Assembly (NCBI GenBank): GCA_023136735.1
Contig: JAGLQQ010000102.1
Coordinates: 1 to 31,717, forward strand
Reading direction: 5' to 3'
DNA length: 31,717 bases
DNA from: Candidatus Omnitrophota bacterium
GTDB lineage: Bacteria; Omnitrophota; Gorgyraeia; B26-G9
How positions within the stretch are numbered: the stretch's first letter is position 1; every line of letters starts with the position of its first letter. Shown here piece by piece: positions 23,373 through 30,414 of the stretch. The notes below the pieces were generated by a model. That model was given only the letters and a program-made list of their open reading frames with translations, did not search any database and was not told the origin of the DNA. A program made the position numbers and the translations under genes.

Positions 23373-25027
23373 TAATACTACTTCTAATTATAAGACCGTT
23401 AATCTGTGAACAAGCCAATGCTTCTCTTGCAATTTTATTTGATATTTTTTTTCTGGGATTTTTCTTATTGCATATCTTGTTTGCGAAACATCTAAAAATA
23501 AATAAGCCTGTTTTTCTTCTGAGCATTACCTTTCCGTTTTTAATAGCTTTAAGTAATTTATTCTCTGTGAATTTATTTAACAGCGAGGCAGAACTTCTTA
23601 GGGTTTTTGTTCTTGTTCTAATTTTTAATTTTGTATGCTTTCTGGATAAAAGGCAGAGGGGTATTCTAATCAAGGGAATGCTGGGCATTAGCGCGATTGT
23701 ATGCCTGCGCGCGATATATCAGTACTTTTTCGGCATCGATTTTATCAGGAACTCTCAATCCTTTGATCAATTAACAGAAAGCGGTTTCTATGCCTGGGAA
23801 CTTCTTTTGCAAAAAAGGGTTGTTTCCTGGTTCTCTTCGCCTAATATTATGGGTGGATACTTAATAACTTTTTGTCCGCTTGCTTTCGCGAGTTTATTTA
23901 AAAGCATCAAGGAAAAAAATAAAAGGGAAGTAGTCCTATTTTCTTTGCTGTGCCTGGTCCTATTTTTGAGTGTTATACTGGCTAAAGCACTTGCTGTATT
24001 TTTGAGCTTTATTTTAAGTATGGTTTTTCTTTTTGCTCTTTTGTCCTCAAATAAAAAGACAAAGGATATGAATAAATATGCGGGGATTATTATCGTGATT
24101 TTTGTCACTTGTTTAGTCGGATTATTCTTCTTACGCAGGGCATCGTTTGTTGATTTTAAAAATCCCCAGAATTCAATAGCTCAGCGGGTATATTACTGGC
24201 AAAGCTCTCTTCAAATAATTAGTGAGCACCCAATTGCTGGAGTAGGCGCGGGTAATTTTAAAATAATATATCCTCGATTTAAAAACAAAAGTGCTAATGA
24301 AACGGTTTACGCTCACAACTCTTATCTGCAGATTTGGGCGGAATCTGGATTAGTGGCTCTTTTAATTTTCGGCTTTTTCATTTTTATTATTTTTCGTTCG
24401 GCGATGCAAAAAAAACTAAGCTGCATAGATGCGGGCATAATCGCTGGATGCGTTGCTGTCTTACTGCAAAATTTTTTCGATTACAGCTTATTTATTACCC
24501 AATCAGCGCATATATGGTGGATTTTTCTAGCTTGTGTTTTATCTGAGAGTGAACATGATTTAGAAAAAGTGAAGGGAACTCATCGGCATTTAACACCTTT
24601 AAAATTATTTTATCTAATTCTTTCTGTGCTTTTGCTGTTTGATTCTTTTTTATTTTACAAATCTGAAAATAGTATCAAAGAAGCTGTCAGGCTTTTTAAA
24701 AATAAAGAATTCGATGATTCAATTGTTTGGGCCCGCAATGCTTTACGCTACAAGCCGGAGAATGATCTTGCTTTTTATATTATAGCCAGGAATTTCCGCG
24801 GAATTGAAAAGAGTAAACTTTCCATAAATGCCCTGAATTACTATAATAAAGCAATATCATTAAATAAAAATTATGCGTTTTACTATTGGGAATTAGCAGT
24901 ATATTTTTTCAGACACAATAAAATTGATGAGGCCAAGCGATTTATAGACCTTGCAATTAAGTCCTATCCGCAAAATCCGAAATTCCAATCTTTAAATTCC
25001 AAGATTACTGATCTTGAATCCTACTAA
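23360..25027 (+). CDS. O-antigen ligase/polymerase-like membrane protein with C-terminal TPR
   Basis: A 555-residue protein. The first ~430 residues contain about ten hydrophobic segments. The periplasmic loop and following helix YAHNSYLQIWAESGLVALL match the Wzy_C/O-antigen ligase signature, preceded by EHPIAGVGAGNFK. The C-terminal ~110 residues (from ENSIKEAVRLF onward) look like two or three tetratricopeptide repeats (LNYYNKAISLNKNYAFYYW, then IDEAKRFIDLAIKSYPQNP), a fusion seen in several uncultivated phyla. The protein would join or polymerise lipid-linked glycans at the periplasmic face of the inner membrane. The start ATG 23360 lies in the end of the GT gene. This is the last gene before the dcw promoter. 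Confidence 0.85.
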   Translation: MHYVIILLLIIRPLICEQANASLAILFDIFFLGFFLLHILFAKHLKINKPVFLLSITFPFLIALSNLFSVNLFNSEAELLRVFVLVLIFNFVCFLDKRQRGILIKGMLGISAIVCLRAIYQYFFGIDFIRNSQSFDQLTESGFYAWELLLQKRVVSWFSSPNIMGGYLITFCPLAFASLFKSIKEKNKREVVLFSLLCLVLFLSVILAKALAVFLSFILSMVFLFALLSSNKKTKDMNKYAGIIIVIFVTCLVGLFFLRRASFVDFKNPQNSIAQRVYYWQSSLQIISEHPIAGVGAGNFKIIYPRFKNKSANETVYAHNSYLQIWAESGLVALLIFGFFIFIIFRSAMQKKLSCIDAGIIAGCVAVLLQNFFDYSLFITQSAHIWWIFLACVLSESEHDLEKVKGTHRHLTPLKLFYLILSVLLLFDSFLFYKSENSIKEAVRLFKNKEFDDSIVWARNALRYKPENDLAFYIIARNFRGIEKSKLSINALNYYNKAISLNKNYAFYYWELAVYFFRHNKIDEAKRFIDLAIKSYPQNPKFQSLNSKITDLESY

Positions 25028-25035
25028 TTGTTGGG

Positions 25036-25053
25036 ACCACACTATATTGTGGT
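25036..25053. other. short inverted repeat after the ligase gene
   Basis: ACCACA (25036-25041) and TGTGGT (25048-25053) flank the six bases CTATAT. The stem is only 6 bp and is not followed by a T-run, so an intrinsic terminator is doubtful. It may be a protein-binding site or a weak transcript end between the glycan and dcw operons. Confidence 0.3.
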
Positions 25054-25118
25054 ACTTATTTCCTTAACCCACTGTAAATAGTATTATTAAATATATTTAA
25101 AAAAGTTGATTTTTTGTA

Positions 25119-25147
25119 TTGACATGTTGATTGAAATAGCGTATATT
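25119..25147 (+). promoter_or_regulatory. sigma70-type promoter of the dcw cluster
   Basis: TTGACA (25119-25124) and TATATT (25142-25147) are separated by exactly 17 bases. This is the best consensus promoter in the window, 36 bases before the mraZ start. It marks the switch from the glycan genes to the cell-division operon. Confidence 0.75.
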
Positions 25148-25153
25148 TAATAT

Positions 25154-25178
25154 GTGGGTAAAAGTGGAAGGAAGTGGA
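25154..25178 (+). promoter_or_regulatory. MraZ-box-like direct repeats (putative operator)
   Basis: GTGGG (25154-25158), GTGGA (25164-25168) and GTGGA (25174-25178) recur at exactly 10-base steps between the -10 element and the mraZ start. MraZ proteins of E. coli and mollicutes are known to bind evenly spaced TGGGN- or GTG-type repeats before mraZ and to repress their own operon. The last repeat overlaps the ribosome binding site, so binding could also hinder translation initiation (inference). Confidence 0.65.
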
Positions 25179-25182
25179 GTAG

Positions 25183-25623
25183 ATGTTTTACGGGGAATTC
25201 GAACATTCATTAGATCGCAAAAATCGCATTATAATCCCTGCAAAATTCAGGGAGGCTCTCAAAGATAGTTTTATCGAAAAATTCTATATAACTCGCGGCC
25301 TTGATGGATGTTTGTTCATATTTACCGAAGAGGAATGGAAAAGGCAAGAACAAAAATTTAAAACACTTTCATTTACCAGTCCTGATGCAAGAAAATTTAA
25401 CCGCATGTTTTTCTCCGGCGCCTGCGAAATTATTTGTGATGCCCAGGGTCGGGTTTTAATACCGCAGTATTTGAGAACATTTGCCGATATTCAAAAGGAT
25501 GTTGTAGTTATCGGTGTTTCTAACCGGATTGAAGTTTGGGGTAAAGCCCGCTGGAAGGATTTTTATGAAAATACTAGAGAGACCTATGAAGATACTGCCG
25601 AAAAACTCATGGGTTTGGACTGA
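25183..25623 (+). CDS. mraZ: MraZ transcriptional regulator
   Basis: A 146-residue protein with the two AbrB-like SpoVT half-motifs of MraZ: FEHSLDRKNRIIIPAKFR (DxxxR at 11-15) and CDAQGRVLIPQYLR (DxxxR at 86-90). MraZ forms ring oligomers that bind the direct repeats before its own gene and control the dcw operon. The length is normal. ATG 25183 follows the purine-rich 'ggaagtggagtag'. It is the first gene of the dcw cluster here, with promoter and repeat operator directly upstream. rsmH follows with a 7-base gap, as in most bacteria. Confidence 0.97.
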   Translation: MFYGEFEHSLDRKNRIIIPAKFREALKDSFIEKFYITRGLDGCLFIFTEEEWKRQEQKFKTLSFTSPDARKFNRMFFSGACEIICDAQGRVLIPQYLRTFADIQKDVVVIGVSNRIEVWGKARWKDFYENTRETYEDTAEKLMGLD

Positions 25624-25630
25624 AGAAGAA

Positions 25631-26518
25631 ATGTGCCGACACATCCCCGTGATGTATAGTGAGGTTCTATCATACATGAAACTTTTACCAGGGAAGGTGA
25701 TTGTTGATTGTACTTTGGGGGAAGGGGGACATAGTGAAGGCATATTGAGAAAGATTACGCCAGGCGGTCATCTCATCGGCATAGATCAGGATGATGATGC
25801 TCTGAGCGCTACCCGCCTGCGTCTTTCTCGTTTTGAAGGCTCATTTTCGCTTATTAGAGATAATTTTAAAAATATCACGGACGTGCTAGCTAATCTAGAC
25901 CTTAACGCCATGGATGGCGTTGTTTTTGATTTGGGAGTATCTAATATGCAGCTTGTAACACCTGAGCGTGGTTTTAGCTTCCAATTTGATGGTCCGCTAA
26001 ATATGCGCATGGATAAGCATGCTCAGATAACTGCTTTCGATCTGGTAAACAACCTTTCAGAAGAAGAAATAGCTAATCTTATTTTTACATTTGGTCAGGA
26101 AAGATACAGCAGGCGGATTGCATCAAGAATTGTAAGAGAGCGGTCTAGCCATGTGATAACTACTACCCAGCAGCTTGCGGACATAGTAGTGGCTTCCTTG
26201 CCGGTTAGAGAAAGATATAAAAGAACCCACCCTGCTACAAAAACCTTTATGGCTCTTAGAATAGCCGTAAATAGAGAACTGGAAGTGCTTCAGTCCGGTC
26301 TCACGCAGGCAATTGATCTGCTTAAGCCGGGTGGAATAATATGTGTTATTGCCTTCCATTCATTAGAGGATCGCATCGTAAAACTTGAGTTTAAGTCCCA
26401 AGCTAAAAGAGGGCGTTTAAAAATAATTACTAAAAAGCCCCTTATCCCTACGGATCAGGAGATTGAAACTAATCGTAAGAGTCGCAGTGCAAAACTCAGA
26501 GTGGCTGAGAAATTGTAA
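25631..26518 (+). CDS. rsmH: 16S rRNA (cytosine(1402)-N(4))-methyltransferase RsmH
   Basis: A 295-residue SAM-dependent methyltransferase that N4-methylates C1402 of 16S rRNA. Motifs are RHIPVMYSEVL at the N-terminus, VDCTLGEGGHSEGIL (about 25-39) for SAM binding, DGVVFDLGVSNMQL, and the C-terminal CVIAFHSLEDRIVK with RSRSAKLRVAEK-like end. ATG 25631 gives the usual family N-terminus with a purine-rich leader. In-frame ATGs at 25565 (with 'aagga' before it) and 25586 lie inside mraZ and would add about 15-22 non-conserved residues. Second gene of the dcw operon. Confidence 0.96.
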   Translation: MCRHIPVMYSEVLSYMKLLPGKVIVDCTLGEGGHSEGILRKITPGGHLIGIDQDDDALSATRLRLSRFEGSFSLIRDNFKNITDVLANLDLNAMDGVVFDLGVSNMQLVTPERGFSFQFDGPLNMRMDKHAQITAFDLVNNLSEEEIANLIFTFGQERYSRRIASRIVRERSSHVITTTQQLADIVVASLPVRERYKRTHPATKTFMALRIAVNRELEVLQSGLTQAIDLLKPGGIICVIAFHSLEDRIVKLEFKSQAKRGRLKIITKKPLIPTDQEIETNRKSRSAKLRVAEKL

Positions 26519-26531
26519 ATTGTTGTTTTTA

Positions 26532-26657
26532 AAGGAAGTATCGCAAAATGTGCAGAAATAAGGCTTTTGAAAGCGAGCGCGGAGGCGTACATAGATGTAC
26601 GCCGCACAAGCGAGTGCGCAAGTAACGCAGTTGATGTGTGTTTTGCAAAAGTTCCTT
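26532..26657. repeat. 126-bp imperfect inverted-repeat element with central hairpin
   Basis: The ends are AAGGAA (26532-26537) with GCAAAA (26543-26548) and TTTTGC (26641-26646) with TTCCTT (26652-26657), forming nested terminal inverted repeats. In the centre GGCGTACAT (26584-26592) and ATGTACGCC (26595-26603) form a perfect 9-bp stem around AG. The element is more GC-rich than its surroundings and contains the AAGCGAG and AACGCAG words typical of interspersed non-coding repeats in several phyla (from memory, not searched). It carries no gene and fills nearly the whole rsmH-ftsL gap. It could be a small non-autonomous mobile element or a transcript-processing hairpin. Confidence 0.65.
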
Positions 26658-26674
26658 AATTTAAGGATGGATAG

Positions 26675-27049
26675 ATGAGATTAAAAAACATACTAGTTTT
26701 AGCCATTATAAGTACCTGTGTTTGCTTGGGATATGTTAAACAGCAAATCGAGGTGGTAAAACTAAGCTATTCCTTAAGAGATAAGGAAAAAAGACTTAGT
26801 GATTTGATTGACCATAACAGAGTTTTGTTATACAATAATACTAGCTTGAAGGCTCCTCAATATTTAGCCGGAATGATTGAGCAAAATGAATTAAAACTTT
26901 GTTTTACTGATGCTGCGTCTGTGGCAAAAGTAAGAGTTAAAAGAGGTCAGCCGACTCAATTAGCAAAGTCAACTGTTTCAAGCTGGAAAACACGTCTGTT
27001 GGATGTATTTGTTCCTAAAGCACAAGCTGCATCTGATCTAAGCAGATAG
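26675..27049 (+). CDS. FtsL-like cell-division protein
   Basis: A 124-residue protein with one N-terminal membrane segment (about 5-20) followed by a heptad-like stretch (about 23-60, QQIEVVKLSYSLRDKEKRL onward) that should form a coiled coil. The size, topology and place between rsmH and ftsI are those of FtsL, which bridges FtsB/FtsQ and activates the FtsW-FtsI septal synthase. FtsL sequences are poorly conserved, so the assignment rests mainly on position. The last ~45 residues (KVRVKRGQPTQLAKS to the end) are extra, basic then Ala-rich, and unusual. 'aagga' lies 7 bases before ATG 26675. Confidence 0.72.
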   Translation: MRLKNILVLAIISTCVCLGYVKQQIEVVKLSYSLRDKEKRLSDLIDHNRVLLYNNTSLKAPQYLAGMIEQNELKLCFTDAASVAKVRVKRGQPTQLAKSTVSSWKTRLLDVFVPKAQAASDLSR

Positions 27050-27117
27050 ATTTTTCCCATTTTTACCTTTAAATAACTATACCAAAAACATTCATTTAAA
27101 AAGGATTTTTTCTAGCC

Positions 27118-28818
27118 GTGTATAAACGGGCGCAAAAGGTTCGTCTTGCTATAGTTAGTTTATCTTACCTAATTTTTCTGCTGATTATTTTATTTCATTT
27201 ATTTAATATTCAGGTTTTAAATAATCGTAATTATATGAAGCTTGCTGATTCGCAGCATCATATGACTTTGAAGCTTGATCCTCAGCGTGGTTTGATTTAC
27301 GATCGAAATCAGAAGGTGCTGGCATTGAGTTTGAAAGTACCTTCAATATATGCAGTGCCGCGGGCAATTATAAATAAGGAAGAAATTGCAGCGAAGCTTT
27401 CTTCTGTGCTTGCTCTTGATTACACTGAAGTATTCGATAAGCTAAACAGGGATAAAGCTTTTATCTGGATCAAGAGACAAGTTACTGATACTGATGCAGA
27501 GAAAATAAAGGCATTGAAACTCTTCGGCGTTGATATTACCAAAGAAAGCAAAAGATATTATCCTAATAATCACTTAGCAGCTCATATTGTGGGGTTTGCC
27601 GGTATGGACGAGTTAGGACTTGAGGGAGTAGAGCTTAAATATAACAGTTATTTGAAGGGCGAGTCTGGAAAACGCTCTTTACTGCGTGATGCTAAGCAAA
27701 GGATGCTGCCTGCTTTTGAATATGAATACGTTCCAGCTGTTAACGGTTATAATATTGTACTTACAATAGATGAAGTTATGCAGCATATTGTTGAAGATGT
27801 TTTGGATAAGAACATGGAAAAAAACAATGCTCTTTTTGCAAGCATTGTAGTTATGAATCCCCAAAATGGCGAAATTTACGCACTCGCCAGCAGGCCAAGC
27901 TTTGATTTGAATAATTTTTCCAAGGCAAGTCACTCAAACCGCCGCAATCGAGTAATAAGTGATTATTTTGAACCAGGCTCTACTTTTAAGGTAATCACAG
28001 CAAGTGCAGCTTTGGAAGAGAATATTGTAAAAACTGATGACATATTTTTTTGTGAAAACGGTGAGTACAAAATTTCCCGCCATACTTTGCATGATCATAA
28101 ACCGCATGGAAACCTGACCTTTGTTGAGGTTATTGAAAAATCAAGTAATATAGGCGCGGTGAAAATCGCCCAAAAAATGGGTGAAAAGATCTTGTTTGAA
28201 TATGTTAAAAAGTTTGGCTTTGGACAGAAAACTGGTATTGATCTGCTGGGAGAAACACAGGGTGTTATCCGTCCGTTAGAAAACTGGTCTAAACTTTCTA
28301 TAGCAGCAATACCCATGGGGCATGAAATTGGGGTTACTACACTTCAAATGGCAAGAGCAATGTCGGCTGTGATAAATGGCGGATATTTGGTCAAGCCTTA
28401 TGTTGTGAGCCGGATTGTTGATAGCAATAATGAAATAATCAAAAGTTTCGAAAATGCAAGTCGTTTTAGAGTAATTAGCGAAAAGACCTCAAAAACAATG
28501 CGAGAAATATTAAAGGGTGTTGTTGAAAAAGGCACTGGACGTAGAGCAAAAATTAAAGGTTATTCAGTGGGAGGCAAAACGGGTACGGCACAAAAAATTG
28601 ATGCAACCGGAAGCTATTCGCATGATAAGTATGTGGCATCATTTATCGGCTTTACCCCGATTGAAGATCCTAAGCTGGTTATTGCAGTTGTGTTTGATGA
28701 GCCTCACCCTTTTTACTATGGAGGATTGGTAAGTGGGCCTGTGTTTAAGGAAATTGCTGAAAAGATACTTAAATATATGAATGTAACGAAGACAAAAGAG
28801 CTGAAAACAGTCTATTAA
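27118..28818 (+). CDS. ftsI: FtsI/PBP2-type peptidoglycan transpeptidase
   Basis: A 566-residue class B penicillin-binding protein. One N-terminal membrane anchor (about 9-30) is followed by the dimerisation domain starting at DPQRGLIYDRN (about 54-64). The transpeptidase domain has all three motifs: STFK (288-291, nucleophile Ser288), SSN (342-344) and KTG (487-489). No PASTA domain follows. It cross-links septal peptidoglycan in the periplasm with FtsW and FtsL. The start is GTG 27118, with 'aagga' about 13 bases upstream; no ATG lies near in frame. The gene sits between the FtsL-like gene and murE, the standard dcw order. Confidence 0.95.
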   Translation: MYKRAQKVRLAIVSLSYLIFLLIILFHLFNIQVLNNRNYMKLADSQHHMTLKLDPQRGLIYDRNQKVLALSLKVPSIYAVPRAIINKEEIAAKLSSVLALDYTEVFDKLNRDKAFIWIKRQVTDTDAEKIKALKLFGVDITKESKRYYPNNHLAAHIVGFAGMDELGLEGVELKYNSYLKGESGKRSLLRDAKQRMLPAFEYEYVPAVNGYNIVLTIDEVMQHIVEDVLDKNMEKNNALFASIVVMNPQNGEIYALASRPSFDLNNFSKASHSNRRNRVISDYFEPGSTFKVITASAALEENIVKTDDIFFCENGEYKISRHTLHDHKPHGNLTFVEVIEKSSNIGAVKIAQKMGEKILFEYVKKFGFGQKTGIDLLGETQGVIRPLENWSKLSIAAIPMGHEIGVTTLQMARAMSAVINGGYLVKPYVVSRIVDSNNEIIKSFENASRFRVISEKTSKTMREILKGVVEKGTGRRAKIKGYSVGGKTGTAQKIDATGSYSHDKYVASFIGFTPIEDPKLVIAVVFDEPHPFYYGGLVSGPVFKEIAEKILKYMNVTKTKELKTVY

Positions 28819-28834
28819 ATAGAGGGATTATTAG

Positions 28835-30316
28835 ATGTTGGCAAAAGAGTTTTTATCAGTACTTGCTGAATTTGATAAGTCTTTAGAATTTGAAGATTTT
28901 CAAATTAAAGGATTAAGTCTTGACTCGCGAAAAGTAGGATGCGATTTTTGTTTTATTGCGATAAAAGGATCTGATGCTGATGGGCATGATTTTATAAAGG
29001 CTGCTCTGGATAACGGAGCGCGTGTTATTGTTTACGATAAAAAACGAAAAGACGCATTAAAGCAAATTGAGCAAAATCTGAATTTAGTTTCCCTTGGTGT
29101 AAAAGATACAAGGAAAGCTGCGGCTAATCTTGCGGAAGAGTTTTTTAACCAGCCGAATGAAAAACTAAAAATCACCGGGATTACAGGAACTAACGGCAAA
29201 ACAACAGTATCTTTTATATTAGCTCATATTTTTAAGTGCAACAGCCGCAAAAACGGTATTATCGGAACAGTTTATTATAAGATAGCAGACCATATAATAA
29301 GCGCAAAAAATACTACACCTGATGCTATTACTATCTGGAACTTGCTTTATAATATGGTTGAGCACGGCCTTGACTATTGCTTTATGGAGGTATCTTCTCA
29401 TGCTCTGGATCAATTACGGACAGAGGGGATTGATTTCACTCATGCGGTTTTTACAAATATTACGCGAGATCATCTTGATTATCATCAAGGACTGGAAAAG
29501 TATTTTGTTGCTAAAGCTAAGTTATTTGAGGGGCTCAAAAGCTGTAGATATGCTGTAATTAATGCGGATGATCCTTATGGCAGCCGCTTAAAGCAAATGA
29601 CTAAGGCAAAGCTAATGGATTATGGCATTAAGGACAAGCAAGCAAAGATAAGGGCAGAAAATATTAAACTTGGGATTAATGGTACTGAGTTTACCCTTAT
29701 TGCTCCAGGTGGGTCGATAAAAATAAAAACGAGTATTATCGGACGCTATAACGTATATAATATACTTGCTGCTTGTGCTGTTGCTTTGATCGAAGGGATT
29801 AAACTTGAGTCCATTGCTGCTGCACTCAAGGGATTTGTTTCTCCTCCAGGTCGTTTGGAGCAATTGATAACCGATCGGCCGTTTAAGGTTTTTGTGGATT
29901 ATGCTCATACCGATGATGCTCTGAGGAATGTGCTTGAGACTTTGCGGGAATTAAAGCCATCTAGGATTATTATAGTTTTTGGCTGCGGCGGAAACAGGGA
30001 TAAAAAAAAGCGCTCTCTTATGGGAGCGGTTGCCTCAGAACTTTCTGATTTTTTAGTTATTACTAATGATAATCCCCGCAAAGAGGATCCGGAAGCTATT
30101 ATTGATAATATAATCACCGGTTTGCCGGCCGGATTTAAAAAGTATGAGCGGATAACAGACAGGAAAAAGGCAATTGAAAAGGCCCTAAATTTAGCGGCAA
30201 TGGGAGATTTTGTGCTTATTGCCGGAAAAGGGCATGAGACAAGCCAGACGTTTAAAGACAAGACAATTGAATTTGATGATAAACAAATAGCTCTTGAAAT
30301 ACTTAAAAAACATTGA
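28835..30316 (+). CDS. murE: UDP-N-acetylmuramoyl-L-alanyl-D-glutamate--2,6-diaminopimelate ligase MurE
   Basis: A 493-residue Mur ligase that adds the third residue of the peptidoglycan stem peptide. ATP loop GTNGKTT at 118-124; NTTPDA (about 159-164) for the UDP-MurNAc-dipeptide; Lys227 in YFVAKAKLF is the expected carbamylated lysine; and DNPRKED at 412-418 is the DNPR motif that marks meso-diaminopimelate specificity rather than lysine. This predicts DAP-type peptidoglycan, as in Gram-negative lineages. 'agaggg' precedes ATG 28835, 16 bases after ftsI. Confidence 0.97.
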   Translation: MLAKEFLSVLAEFDKSLEFEDFQIKGLSLDSRKVGCDFCFIAIKGSDADGHDFIKAALDNGARVIVYDKKRKDALKQIEQNLNLVSLGVKDTRKAAANLAEEFFNQPNEKLKITGITGTNGKTTVSFILAHIFKCNSRKNGIIGTVYYKIADHIISAKNTTPDAITIWNLLYNMVEHGLDYCFMEVSSHALDQLRTEGIDFTHAVFTNITRDHLDYHQGLEKYFVAKAKLFEGLKSCRYAVINADDPYGSRLKQMTKAKLMDYGIKDKQAKIRAENIKLGINGTEFTLIAPGGSIKIKTSIIGRYNVYNILAACAVALIEGIKLESIAAALKGFVSPPGRLEQLITDRPFKVFVDYAHTDDALRNVLETLRELKPSRIIIVFGCGGNRDKKKRSLMGAVASELSDFLVITNDNPRKEDPEAIIDNIITGLPAGFKKYERITDRKKAIEKALNLAAMGDFVLIAGKGHETSQTFKDKTIEFDDKQIALEILKKH

Positions 30317-30336
30317 GTTTGCCAGTTACCGGTTAG

Positions 30337-30400
30337 CCTGTTGGCCAGTGGAAAATAGTTACTGGAAACAGGCCACTGGAAACTGGATAACTGGATAACT
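30337..30400. repeat. ACTGG/CCAGT-rich short repeat tract between murE and murF
   Basis: ACTGG occurs four times (about 30361, 30375, 30382, 30390), and ACTGGATA is in perfect tandem at 30382-30397. CCAGT, its reverse complement, precedes them. CCTGTT/AACAGG and CCAGTGG/CCACTGG are inverted but interleaved, so they cannot form one simple hairpin. The tract fills most of the 98-base gap and leaves murF without a clear Shine-Dalgarno sequence. Confidence 0.5.
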
Positions 30401-30414
30401 TTTTATTTAAAACT

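Noticed and set aside
27031..27055. Intrinsic terminator at the end of the FtsL-like gene (ATCTG/CAGAT with a following T-run)
   Set aside because: The stem is only 5 bp, AT-rich, overlaps the stop codon, and would split the conserved ftsL-ftsI operon.
28517..28732. A 71-codon forward frame inside ftsI
   Set aside because: It overlaps the KTG motif region of the transpeptidase in another frame and has no independent support.
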